From Tetranychus cinnabarinus (Eukaryota > Arthropoda > Arachnida > Trombidiformes > Tetranychidae), in assembly GCA_022266195.1 (NCBI GenBank), contig WHVY01000003.1:11966001-12030000 (forward strand): a DNA stretch of 64,000 nt, in the 5' to 3' direction. Numbering within the stretch: position 1 is the first letter of the stretch; the number at the start of each line of letters is the position of its first letter. Position numbers and translations under genes: made by a program. The notes under the pieces are model-generated. The model saw only the letters and a list, made by a program, of their open reading frames with translations. It did no database searches and had not been told where the DNA came from. Shown here piece by piece: positions 11,301 to 23,471 of this stretch.

Positions 11301-14300
11301 TTATTTGAATATTTGGATATTATTATGAGCAATAACATGAGCAACAATAACATTATTCAATGATTTATATGATTTTTGGAAGCTGCTTCTGTTCAATATT
11401 ATCGGACAATTTGTTATCATTAATAAAAACCAGTAAAATACCATTTAAATGTCAAGGACAGGATAAATAATTGTTGGTTAATAGATATTGAATCAATCAT
11501 AAAAACATTAATTGTTCGAGTAAACACACAATTCAGTGAATTGCTGAATCGGTGAAACAACAGCAAAAAAGACACATTTTTTAGCATTCTGAGTTGAAAG
11601 TGAAAGGCATAATAATATTTGGTTTGGTGAGTTGGACGCAAAAAATAGTAGGTAGGTTACTGTTGTGAGTTTTTTGCACAGCTCAAGAAGCAAGGTATTA
11701 CAATATTAATAAATATTGTATTGAAACTATTATTTACTTGACTGTGAATGAATGGGCAGGAAAAATAATGGGAAACAATTAACGGTACTTCAAGTGAAGA
11801 GAGTAAGCAATCAAATTAAACTTAACTTTTTTATGTTGGTAAAGAAAGCCAAAAAAATTGAGACATTTGAAGGAAACAGAGCTTGACAGTTAGTTTAAAT
11901 GAAGTATTTGAATGTGTCACTATTCAACATTGAAACATGATTTTGATTCAAGAAATGATTGCAATTAAAATGAGAGGAAGAAGAAACAAAATGAATCAAG
12001 ATGAGATTTGGATGAATGTGATATGAATGGGAAGATGGGAAGGAAAAGAAGAGTATGTTCAGGGGAAAATTATAAAACAGTGAAATGTGAAAACATTTAT
12101 CAGATTTTTTATCGCTTTTCACATTCAACAGAGTAATCAGTTCTGGTAATTACTCAATTTCATTCCTTTGACCAACCTATTGTTTGCTCGTCAATATCAT
12201 ACAACTCAGAGTTTTGTCTATGAGTGAATTGTGCTTGTTGGTGAAAGTATTTGATTTTGAAATTGAATGATGGTACATGAAGTGAATAAAGAAGAATGAA
12301 ACTTGAAAATTATGAAATAATGATTTGTGAAAAAAGTGAATGAATTGGTTAATGAGTTGGGCAAATTGGTAATAGTTAAATATAAGATTGAGGTTGCTGA
12401 ATAGAGATATTAATCATATTGGGAGTGTTACAGTTTAAGTATCTATTCTCGATGAAGGAACTCTCATCTTGATTGAACTTGGAAAAAGACGATTAATTAT
12501 CATGAATGAAAAGATAATGGAAGTTAATAGAAGATGATAATAGGAAGAGAAAGAAAGAGAGAAAGAGGGGAGAAAATGTAGAATCGATATTGCAGAATTG
12601 AAAATATAATTATAGTGAGAGAGAAAATTTTGGGTCATCTCTAATGACGATGAAAGGAGATCAAAACTGATGATGAAAGAAGGAGTTGTCGTCATGCATG
12701 CGATTTGAAGCTCAATAGTACTGATTAACCACAGTTTGGAAAGTATTGATTGTGTGTGAAACATGATGATGAAGACTCTGTCAAAAAGATACATTCCTTA
12801 TTATAACTACCAATCAGGCTTGAAACAGAGAGAATGGGAAAAAGGGTAGAAAATATGTTCAAAGAGCAAAATCTCAACTCATTGGTACAATGAGATGTTT
12901 GATCAATCCTAAGGTTGGTGAACTATTTCAGAGTGAAAAAAGGTAAAGGGTCTAACAATTCAGGAGTCTGAACTTTTTTACCAAATAAAAGGCCCAAAGA
13001 CACAAGAAGAATGAGCTTAATAGTGAAGCTAATATTTCAAGTCCATTGATGATAAAAAACGGCTAAATCTTCTTTCTCATGCTGGTTAGAGAGGGGAAGG
13101 GAGACATATAGCCAATCAAGAAGAGGTTGAACAAGGGTAAATTGTAAGGAATGAAGAAATTCATGTATTTAGTGAATCATTTTTTAGCTGATGATGGCGA
13201 AATCTTTCTCTGTTTGCCTTCCTCTTCATCTCTCAGGAAAGAAAGTTAAAGCTTCTTGTGTGAAAAGAAGTGAAGAAAAAAAGTGTAAAACATAAATGAT
13301 GAAAAAAAATTGATGTGATAATGAATGGATTGATTGATAATAACCTGTCCGGATTTGGTGTTTCTTTTGGATGCCTCAACATGGAGTATCGAGCAATTGT
13401 CTCAGGATAACGGGTAATTCGGAATCCATGATAACTGATACGATGAGACATATCATCATCTTCACCGCCCCAGCCCCAGTATTCATTAGAAAATCCATTG
13501 AGAGCAATCATTTGTTTCTTAGAGAGAGCGCTTACACCACCAAAGATGCCATTGTAAGGAAGTCTGAGAAGAGAAAGTTGAATGAATGAATCAAATGTGC
13601 ATTATATGACAATCAAATAGAGGATGATGATGAGCATGATGAATCGGGGGAATAATGGATGAAGAGCGAAAAGGACAGGGCAAAGAAATTTCAATTTGAT
13701 GGTTTGTCGGACGATTACAGTTCGGAAGAATTGAAAAAGAAAGAAAAAACTATTTTTCATGAGATGAGTAGGGGAAGAGAGATAAATGATGGAATATGAA
13801 TACAGTAAGATGATAAAGACTATTCGCTGAATTGGATAATAAGCAATTGAGCAACAAGGAAAGTAAAACGATGGAATAAGACCGGTTCATGGTGTAAACT
13901 TTTTTAGTTCATTTTACTGAATGATTAGATTCATCACAGAAAAAAACAAGCAAAAGCATGAAGGGATGTGATTACAAACATCATTTGTTGATCAAGCCTT
14001 TGGGCAAGCCATTTCAAAGTGCTACGTTTACTAGTCTGTCTTTGAATTTGCTCATCATTTACTTCTTATTACTAATCAGCAAATCCTCAATCCTGTTAAA
14101 TCAAGTTTTTCTTCTGATGCTAGTTATTATTAATGTGATGATGTTTTATAAGATGTGAGAGGTTGAAGAGGACAGGATGGTCAATGTCGATGTCCTCAAA
14201 AGCTGAATGCATAAGTAAAAAAGGTTGAATTTACAAAGTTGACTAATGAGCTTGAATCATTTTGTTTCTGTGAAGCAAAAGAGGATCTCATGAAGATAAC

Positions 14301-17300
14301 TGCGATGCTAATCAAGTTTTTTAGATAAATTTGCACAATTAAGAAAACAATTAAAGAATGGATTATAATTATGATGTCTATAAGGAATTGCCTGATACCA
14401 AATTTTGATTGATTTCAATTCGGTTATAAGCAGAGAAGGGCAAAAGAGTATTCTTGGTGAAAATAAAGACGAGCAAGATTCTTCATGTTGGAGTATGTTT
14501 ACACACTTTAACAGAAGTACAAATTGAATTTATATTTTTGAAATATGAAGGTTTGAAAACGGCCAGATTTATTCTGCAAAGAGATATCTTTTTGATTGTC
14601 TAGATAATTTTTCGTGTCTGTTTGAACACGATATTTGATTGAAATAATCTTGAATCTTTGGAATCAAAACACATCAATCTTTGTAAACAAAAAAGCATGA
14701 ATTGTACATTGTTTATTCCAAAGTCTGATCGATGTATTTTCATTCTTTGGAATTCTTTGTAACCATATTTTCCCTTATTTTCAAGATATTTTTACTTTTT
14801 TGTGCCGTTTTCTGCTTATAAAGTTGAATGAGTCAGGAGAGGTCAGAAGTTCAATTTTTTGAAATTTTTGAATGACAGGGGGAAGATTAGAAATTAATTC
14901 TTACTTGTACTTCATAGTATTGATAGCAACTGACATATGTCTTGGTTGTTCAGCACATCTATAAAGATTTCTATCATCTTCAGGAACTAAGTCAACATCA
15001 TGGAAAATAAAGCAATCATAATCTTTTTGCTTGGACGCTTCCATAAATCCAATGTTAAACAATTTGGCTCTATTGAACATAGTATCTTTCATCTGGTATC
15101 ATCAGTATTTTCATTATCATCATTATCATCACCATTACCATTATCATCATCATCATTGCCATGATTATAACGATTAAGATGAAAATTGGCCAAGTCATAA
15201 AAGATTTTCCAAGATTAGATGAATTACATTACAAGATTAGAACGGAAATGTTAATCAACAGAAGGTGGGCGGTTTTTCGGAGTTTTACAATTCATCCAAG
15301 GATAAATTTAAAAACAAACGTTTTTTTAGCACATGAATGTGATTTCGTCAAGATTCCGTCATCAAAGATGGTAGTGTGCAGTTACATTCAAGATAATTAA
15401 AGATGATTCCCATTGAAGAAATGATTACATGGAGATGGAAAAAGAGAAATTAATGGAATGAGATGAAATATGGAAGCCGGTGAAAATTGAGTTATAGAAA
15501 TAAATTATTAGTAGATAAATTGCCGTTGAATTGGGGCGATAATGATCGAAATAATTAAACCATTGTAAGTAGGATACCATGTTGTTCATGTTGTTAATAT
15601 TAATGGAATTATCAATAACCATTGGTGCAACCGGGAGTGAAACAAAAAGTGTGTGATGTGTGAAGAAGGAGAAAAAGAGAAAGTAGATTAATTTGATTGT
15701 TAAACATCAGGTAAATGGTAGGGTAAGAAGCATAAAACAAAAAAAGGTGGAAAAGTAACGAAAAAAAGGATTCAAGGTTCATTTTGGATTCATTACCTGC
15801 TCTATTATATAGATACAGTAATCAATTTGTTGACGTTGAAGCATCGGGTGAAGATTGTGTATCAAAATTCGTAAATGAAGCTCTCTATCACGATAAGGTA
15901 CTATGATGGCGACTTTTTGGCGTGCTATACAGTTTTTAGGACGAAAACAACCACCGGTCTCAATATCGGGAAATTGTTCTTCTAAATGTGCCCAATCAAG
16001 AATCTCGGTCATAACCTTCAAACGGCCAACTTTAGATGATACATCAGGTTGGTAAATCATGATAATGAATACGTAAGAAAAGCGAAAGTGAGGACGAAAT
16101 GGTCATGCATAGAGAGGAAGAAAGGGAGAGCGTGTCACGCCAGAAGAGCCAAAAATTTATATCGTCATCGTTGTCATGAAAGAGAAAGAAATGAATAAAG
16201 AAAGGTTAGCTTGATCAAATAAATTAGCTAATTCATTCTCACGAGAAGTGATGAGAAGTTTATATTCGAGGAGCAATTAATGATTTGTTCATGAATTTTG
16301 TTATTGTAACGAAATTAATTGCTTATTATTTTAAAATGTTTACTTAGAAAGTTAAATTAATCGAAAGAAGCCAACATCGAAGGACATAATCTTTTGCTTC
16401 CTTTATAATTCTCATTCAAGTGCAATTCAATGAATAATTCTTATCTCATTTTCATGATCGAGATGATGAAAAAAAGTAAAACAGTTAGAATGAGTTAAAC
16501 AGGTTATTCAAAAGAGATTCTGATTCTTGATGATGTTAACCATTAACTTGTAAACTCCTACTGGTGAACAAACAGGTAAAAGTCAGGCAGACAGGCGAAC
16601 AGTCAGGTAATAAACAACACACGCTCAACTCAATTTCAATCGATACAATATAAATTAAACAAAACTCGGGGTGAGCCTGGTTACGCATCGTAACACTTGA
16701 TAATATAGTTTGTTTTGTTTTGTTTTTTCTTCTTCGATTTTGGCTTTATTTTCAATTTACTTTCATTAGTTTATTTGATCAATTGAAGCTCATCTCTTAC
16801 CCAATTTAGGAGGGATTAAAGGACACAATTCCAGTTGACTAGCGTTGGTTAAATAGTTGTTTGTTACAGGTAGATCAAATTTATTTGATGAAAATGTTGA
16901 TTCAGAGGCACTGGCATTTACATTGACATTAGATGACGATGAAGATGAAGGTGATGGTGGTAATTTAAAATTTGAATTCAATCGTTGTATACTATTCTGA
17001 ATTTGTGAATGTTGTTGTAATAGTAGTTGCTGTTGTTGTAGTTGATGTTGCTCATTTAATGTTGAGCTCAAACGACGATCTTTCAAAGTCGGATTAAATA
17101 TACTATTATTGTGATTAATTGCTGACATAACTAGAGGCCATTTGATGGTTGATGATAATGATGATATAGAGGCGGACGATTGTATCAACCGTTGAGTCGT
17201 TATCATAAAGTCAGCTAAGTATTGCATAAATATCAACAAAAGTAGCAAACAAGCTATCAGCTTATAAATATGACTTTTAACAAAAATTAAATATCCTTGA

Positions 17301-17326
17301 TAACTTCGATTTGACACCGGTACCAT
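8366..17326 (-). CDS. Beta-1,4-galactosyltransferase family glycosyltransferase (GT7)
   Basis: Type II Golgi membrane enzyme that transfers Gal or GalNAc from a UDP-sugar in beta-1,4 linkage. Coding exons (minus): 17326-16801, 16029-15797, 15092-14905, 13563-13345, 8495-8366; phases agree and give 431 aa. The signal anchor is about residues 20-37, followed by a Gln/Ser-rich stem. The catalytic domain starts near CPLIPPKLVGRLKV, then VAIIVPYRDRELHL, FNRAKLFNIGF (259-269), the metal-binding DVD (285-287) and WGWGGEDDD (345-353). The last exon adds FRTDGLSSLKYK, matching the conserved family end. The first ATG in frame is at 17326; the longer frame upstream starts at TTG. It resembles the B4GALT1-6/insect beta4GalNAcT branch more than B4GALT7. 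Donor specificity (Gal or GalNAc) cannot be read here. Confidence 0.9.
8496..13344 (-). other. Large fourth intron of the galactosyltransferase gene
   Basis: 4,849 bp between donor AG|GTTATT (13345/13344) and acceptor TTTTAG (before 8495). It is rich in GAAA/GAGA runs on the plus strand, so pyrimidine-rich in the transcript, especially 9240-9470 and 12530-12580. Frames inside lack an ATG or resemble nothing known. I found no nested gene. Confidence 0.6.
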
Positions 17327-19294
17327 AATTGTGATTTGATGTGTGGGTTTCAAAGATATTCAACGGTAACAGCAATGAGTATAGAGAGATAAATGCGTAT
17401 CTGGTAAGCGCCAATTGTTTGATATTAAATTGCACAGATTCATAAACAATAACAGGTCAACTAGATCAGCAATCTCCCAATTGTAGAGATACATAGGCAG
17501 ATTTAACAAGGAGGAATGATTAAAGATAAAAATCTTAAATCTAAGATCAAAGAGCACATATTAAAACCATGAGAAATAAAACAGAACAAAAAAGTAGACA
17601 CAAAAATATAAAGGGTTTTGGGTTAAAAGTGAAGTAAAATGATGAAAATAAAGATGAATAGGGAGAGGAAGAGATTGATGTAGATAAGGTGGAAAAATAA
17701 AAAGCCAGATGAATACAAATTAAATTAAAAATAAGTAAAGTATTAACATATAATACAGGAGTTGAGTTCTATTTTTTTCATGTTTGCACTTGTTTGTCAC
17801 CTCTTCCTCTCGTTTCTTTCAAATCCAGGGTGGATTTCGAAAGCCAAAAGAGTCTATCAACTTTTTGATCTTCATCTGTTCACTGTTTATATTCACTGGG
17901 TTAACAAATAATTTAATCGGCTCCACATTATTTAACAAAATATAAACTAATCAATAAATTGTTTTCGTTTTTGATACAAGTAAAAAATAATACATCAACC
18001 GATGCAGCAGAGTAACTTGACTTGAAAATTTTACTGCTTCAACGCGTTACGCGTGCGCTAGTTTTTTTCTCACGGCAATCTTATACAACGCCCTCTATTG
18101 TGGTTTCCATAGTATTAGAACTCAGCTGATTGAGAAGTTAATAAAAAAGTAAACAGAATCATCAATTTAAATCCAATGAAAAATTTAACTAGTTAATGGC
18201 ATTAGTCAGAATTGATTTCAATTAACATCCTTGCAATAAATTTTTCTGTTTACGTGCTTTTTCGCCCGTTAAGTCATGTTCCTAATGTTTCATATAACTG
18301 TGAAGTTACATGTGCTTCAAAAGTGAAACTGTCAACAAAATTGTAATCTTATCATGGGTTGATAACACTATTTGATCACCTATATTATTATAATTACACG
18401 GGATTGATATTATAAAGAATTATAGGCTGATTGATTAAAAAAGTACAATCATGTTGTGCAAAATTAATTGAGTGTGTAAATGGTAAGTTTTTCATTTCAT
18501 GTAATTTTTATATTGTTTCATTGAAAACCTTGAACAGTTACCATACTCTCATTCACTATTTTAGCTAATTTACAGATATCAGCTTATTTGGACAAATTGA
18601 ATCGGATGTTAATGTATTGAAAATTTATTTTAAAAATTTATTAAATAACATGTCTATGTAAATTCAGTACTGACGTAGAGATCAGATTACTTGAAAAGGC
18701 AATCGTCATTTTTGTCTTTCTTTTATGGAAAGTATGAATCTAGTTAAATTTCCAATCTCAATTGGTTAAATTAAAGCCTCTGGCTTCAGTTACAATTATT
18801 CATGTTCATCAATCATCATTATGGTGATAATTTTCTTTAATTTGTAACTCCTCTTTGTTAAAAGTTATTAATAAAGTAGTTTAGCTAAATGTGTGTAAAC
18901 TGACAAAATATGATGAGAAACACTATTTGACGACAAGCTCATTTTACGATAGAATATTTAACCAATATTCTCTTTCTTCTTTCTGTTGCTGCATTTTCCT
19001 ATTTAAGTTAATTAACAACACAAACAATATCCTTTATTAATCGGCTTAGTAGTTAAACTACTTACAATTAGTGAATGTTTGATGTGAATAAGAACGACTT
19101 GCAACAAATGCCGATAGATGGCTCGACAGATTTGTTATGATTTTTTATGTTTGATTTGAAATTCTCACTGGAAATTCACTCTTAAAATTTCATTTAAATT
19201 CTTCGGTTCAACCAGAAATCATCTTATTTTCAATTGTGTCGATAATTTGTTAATATCCTTTTAAACATCTTCTATCTACTATAAAGGTGCAATA
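17327..19294. other. Divergent 5' flanks of the galactosyltransferase gene and HDDC2
   Basis: No supported gene. A CpG-rich patch at about 18043-18060 (AACGCGTTACGCGTGCGCT) stands out from the AT-rich surroundings and may mark a start region for the galactosyltransferase transcript. ATAGATGGC at 19114-19122, near HDDC2, also occurs at 6985-6993 upstream of the securin-like gene. Confidence 0.4.
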
Positions 19295-20341
19295 ATGGAA
19301 GCAAGCAAGTTGAAATTTCTCGAAGAAGCAGGTAAACTCAAAAGGACTGCGAGAAGAGGATGGGTGATCAAAAATATTGATGAACCTGAGACCATCAGTG
19401 GCCATATGTATCGAATGAGCTTAATGCCTCTCCTGGTTATGGAAAATTTGGTCAATTTGGACACAAACAAGATTATCAAGCTATGTTTAATTCATGATCT
19501 TGCTGAATGTATTGTGGGTGACATAACACCTCATGATAATGTCAGTAAAACAGAGAAACACAAGCGAGAAACAGATGCAATCAATCATTTAGGTAAGTAC
19601 AAGGTTTATTTTTCACCCTTATCTCTGGTAGTTTAACCTCTTTATTAAAGACCCATATTACCTTTCTAGTGAACTGCTGAGCTAGTTCTAAATCTAAATA
19701 ACATAAATTTTTAAGAGCTAATAATAGTTTTATGCGGCATTTTGAAATCAGTGTTTCTTAATTTATGTATCAAAAATGTCATCAAAACAATGACAATGAT
19801 ATAATAGTGTGCTTTTACAAAATGTCCGCCAGAGAAAGGAATAGTTAAGACTAGTTAAACTTATGAATATATCTTCGTTATGTTTGCTTTTTGGTCAACT
19901 TTGTCATTTGATCGATGATTAAAATTAGTTTCCATTGGTTTCTGTCTTTTAGCTTCCCTCCTACCAAATATCCGAGCTGCTGAATTAAAGGACCTTTTTG
20001 ACGAATACGAAAATCAGGAAACGCCAGAATCGCAATTAACCAAAGATTTTGATCTTTATGATATGGTTCATCAAGCATTCGAGTATGAGAAACTTCAATT
20101 CGACAAGACTGGTGTTATTCCTGATTTGAGTGAATTTTTTTGCCAAGCCAAAGTTTTATCTCGGATTCGAAACAAAGAAGTGAATGATTTGGTCAACGAA
20201 ATTATAAAACAGCGAGTTATTTTTTGGAAACTAAACTCGGAGCCTTCCGAAAATAGTGAATCTGTGAAAAATTCTAGCCAATCTTCTGAAAACGATAGTG
20301 GGATTCAGCTAGAAGAAGAACAGGTCCAGGTTGAAAATTAA
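19295..20341 (+). CDS. HDDC2: HD domain-containing protein 2 (5'-deoxynucleotidase)
   Basis: Two exons (19295-19592, 19953-20341), 228 aa. HDDC2/YGK1/YfbR enzymes are metal-dependent HD-domain phosphohydrolases that remove phosphate from deoxynucleoside 5'-monophosphates. The metal site is visible: SGHMYRMS gives the first His, CLIHDLAECIVGDI holds the HD pair with the following E and D, and KDFDLYDMVHQAFEYE carries the last Asp. GWVIKNIDEPETISGHMYRM matches the human GWVYRNVQRPESVSDHMYRM closely. Donor G|GTAAGT and acceptor TTTTAG|C keep phase 1. The C-terminus is a Ser/Glu-rich tail, slightly longer than in the human 204-aa protein. It is a small housekeeping gene transcribed away from the galactosyltransferase gene. 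Confidence 0.92.
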
Positions 20342-21000
20342 TGCAATTTATAATTTAGATCAAAAGCCATAAAGCCAATAAATCATAAACGATCTGTAAG
20401 CCAGAAACATTAACTCCAGCATAGTTCCCATTCATCTAACACATTTTAGATTCTCCCAGACGACAGATTTCACAGTTAAAGCAATATTGAGACAGCAAAA
20501 AAACCATCCAGACTAAACTTTTATGAAAAAAAATGGAAAGCACATAAATTTTAGGAAATCATCAACATGAGAAAAATTTATCCATATTTAACTGAAAAAA
20601 GATACTTTTACATTTATATTTGACATCAGAACAAGTTTGATCAATCCTTTAAGTCTTTCCAGTTTTTGATCAAATTTGACCACGTTTAATACCAAGTTTT
20701 CATTTAGCTAATATTCATTTAAGTATAAAAAACATCCTCATTTTTCAACCCAACTTTAAAATACTTTCCACTTTACGTTTAATTAAAAAAATTCCAGACT
20801 TCAATCAATCAAATGTGTTTTTTATTTTTCCAGACAATGAACGAAGATGTTAAACGAATGTAACAAAATATTAAAACCATCATTTGTTAATACATTGAAT
20901 GAATACAAAAAACTCTTTTAATGGAAACCTGTTTTTATTTAACCTGGTGCAGTCGAAATAACAATTCAAATATTGATTTTGACCTTTAGTTTATATGTCA
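20342..21000. other. HDDC2 3' flank and upstream region of the tRNA gene
   Basis: AT-rich, with AATAAA at about 20378-20383 (CCAATAAATC), a likely HDDC2 polyadenylation signal 40 bp after the stop. Nothing else recognised. Confidence 0.45.
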
Positions 21001-21073
21001 GGGGATGTAGCTCAGATGGTAGAGCGCTCGCTTAGCATGCGAGAGGTACCGAGATCGATACTCGGCATCTCCA
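21001..21073 (+). tRNA. tRNA-Ala (anticodon AGC)
   Basis: 73 nt with a full cloverleaf: acceptor arms GGGGATG/CATCTCC (one G-T wobble) plus discriminator A; D arm with TAGCTCAGATGGTAGAGC (A box); anticodon stem CTCGC/GCGAG around loop TTAGCAT, giving anticodon AGC; T arm ending GGTACCGAGATCGATACTCG (B box-like). No intron and no encoded CCA, as expected for a nuclear eukaryotic tRNA. A TTTTT run shortly downstream (from about 21077) can terminate Pol III. It lies 363 bp from the stop of the gene for Pol III subunit RPC3, probably by coincidence. Confidence 0.96.
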
Positions 21074-21436
21074 ATTATTTTTGAATTATTGATTATCATT
21101 TTTTATCATTTCCATATGAACTTGAATTGTCAGTTAGTGAATAGCAAATAATTTTGTTTTGATGTAACAAGGCCAGACACGGGAAAATTGCATAACTCTT
21201 GGCTGAAAGGGTTTTTTTGGTCCAGAAGCTAATCCTTCTTAATACAGACTGGATTTGCAATTATTAATTCTGTCAGTTTTCTTATTTTACGCAAAAAAAT
21301 TGAATTAAATGAAATGAAATTTAAACTTCTTTTTGTTTTTGGATGTTTTTTAATCCGAATTGAATTAAGAACGAGTATAAAATTGATTTTAAAGTCCATA
21401 TTATCAATTTGATAGTTAATTTTTGACGATTTTTTT

Positions 21437-23153
21437 TCAACCATAAAGACTGATTGATAACCAACTTTGAAACAAAAATAAAGTATCATCGACTTGAAGT
21501 TCACATAATTCTAAGCGATGAGAGAGTTTTTTGAGCCGTTCAAGTAGTTCTTTATCATGGGTTGAAAAAGATTGGTTTAGCTCTTCAATTTGTGGTTCAA
21601 CATCGGCTTGATCACCTGAGTTTAGCCTTAGATTGGTTATAACAGCATCGATGAATGTTTTTCTGTCTATTAAAATTTTATGTACTTCGTTTTCATGATT
21701 GCGTCGTATAATACAATTAAAAATGGCCTGATAACAGCGTTCGATCGTGCTACGTACGATTTCTTCCAAGTCAACGTTAAAAATAAAATAAGTATGGGCA
21801 GGAGCATATTCAGATCCCTTTGGGTATTGCAACAGTCGTATAAAATTATTCGTCATCAGATTATATGTACATTCTTTAGCGTCTTTAGCAGGAACCATAG
21901 CAAGCTCTTCAATTTGTTTTTGATGAAGATATTTTTTGGTTAACAATAATCGAAAAATTCGACCACATTGGGATCCAAAACGATCACTTACAATAGATGC
22001 TAAAGATGAATGGATCAATTCTTCATAAATTTTCATGATGTTTACTCGGTACATTCCTACGCCAGATCTTTCATCAACTTTCACAACAAAACGACTGTTA
22101 TCTTCAATAACAAATGTAAGATATTCTTCGATATCTTCCTTGGTGGAAAATAATGTGGAACAGCTCTCTTTTGGCAATTTACCCTTCTTCATCACCTTAG
22201 GACAAAGATCTTCAACGATATCAGTTTTAGTTATTACCACTGTTTCTTTAGCCCACAAGTGGGCTTGACTTAATCGAAGCATTACTAGAACCAGCTGAGC
22301 TGCTTTTTCATCATCATAATGAGTTTTCAAACCCTCCAGAATTGTCATATCACGCAAATAAAGATGAAATTGATCAGAGTTAACCACGTAATAAACGTCT
22401 TCTTTTGATTTCACTGGATCTTTTTTACGTCTTTTGGATACAGGTTCCAAGGATTCATTGTCTTCTAACTTTACTGAAAATTTGGTTGCAATTTGTTGAA
22501 TATCCTTGACATCTTCATCTTCTTCTATGTTACTTGGAAACCAAATGGATTCATTGCTTTCATTGGATATTACACAAGCCCTTATAATATATTTTGCTTT
22601 AATCATTTCGACTAGAACTTCGCTAATGTTAGTCAAAGTTCGAAAGTTATCATCAGCCACTCTATTTTCACTAGAGTTCTTCATCCGGTTGTACACTTTT
22701 TCGATTATATCATCGGCAGTCAAGATTCCTTCCATTAAAATTTCCTCAATTATTTGCTCACCAAAGTCACCAAACCTTTTTCAAAATAAAAAATTAAATG
22801 CAAATTAAAATAAGATCTAACAAAATATGCAATGGTCACCGAAAAAAATTCAATACTTACTCTCTCTTGGCAATATAAATATACTTGGGATACCTCAATA
22901 GGTACAAAATCCTCTGTGGTTCAGCTTTGTATTCTGTTAATCCACCAGAATTTTTATGAATGGTTACTAAACAATGTTTGATGAGGACAGTCAAAGCCTT
23001 TTTACAATTTTTTAATTTCTCCTTCGACTCAAGCCATATCAATTTCAATGGCGCTTGTCCGAGATTCATCACAGTCTTACCAACATTGGAAATAATCTCA
23101 CCAAAGTATTCTTTAAGTAATAAAGAACACAATCTGATGGTTTGGACAGACAT
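21437..23153 (-). CDS. POLR3C: RNA polymerase III subunit RPC3
   Basis: Two exons (23153-22861, 22775-21437), 543 aa against 534 in human. RPC3 forms, with RPC6 and RPC7, the Pol III subcomplex needed for promoter opening and initiation. The N-terminus (RLCSLLLKEYFGEIISNVG) and PQRILYLLRYPKYIYIAKRE match the first winged-helix region of RPC3. FGSQCGRIFRLLLTKKYLHQ, QIEELAMVPAKDAKECTYNL and the C-terminal LQVDDTLFLFQSW match the later ones. Donor GA|GTAAGT and acceptor AAAAAG|G rebuild AKREFGDFGEQIIEEIL in frame. It shares a 318-bp divergent promoter with CTNNBL1. A degraded second copy lies 28 kb away on the same strand. Confidence 0.95.
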
Positions 23154-23471
23154 AACTCGAAAAAATATGTAGATAAATAGATAATTAAATTTAACAAGAA
23201 AAATTTACATTGAATCAAAACAAATAAACAAGATTGAGCTACACATGTGCCTCAACAATTATTGTTAACATCACCTTAGTAATCATATGGCAAGATTTCG
23301 ATATATCGAAAGGTCGATATTTTTCAAATGAAAAGACGGTTTCAATTAGATTTTCTCTGTTTACAAATCATCTATAAAGTTAATTCTCATAATTGTCATC
23401 TATCAGCTTTAAGTTGATTAATCTTATTATCTATATATTTGTTTTTTCTTGAGTATCGTGGTTATAACAAA
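23154..23471. promoter_or_regulatory. Divergent promoter of POLR3C and CTNNBL1
   Basis: 318 bp between the two start codons. It holds a perfect 16-bp palindrome, TTTCGATATATCGAAA, at 23296-23311, followed by GGTCGATATTT. The repeated TCGATA core recalls the insect DRE (TATCGATA), though no exact DRE is present. A diverged form (TTTCGATGTATCGGAAA) survives upstream of the POLR3C pseudogene near 53653. Confidence 0.5.

Noticed and set aside
13958..14158. 66-codon ATG frame with membrane-like character
   Set aside because: Antisense within an intron; hydrophobicity follows from T-rich DNA; no other support.
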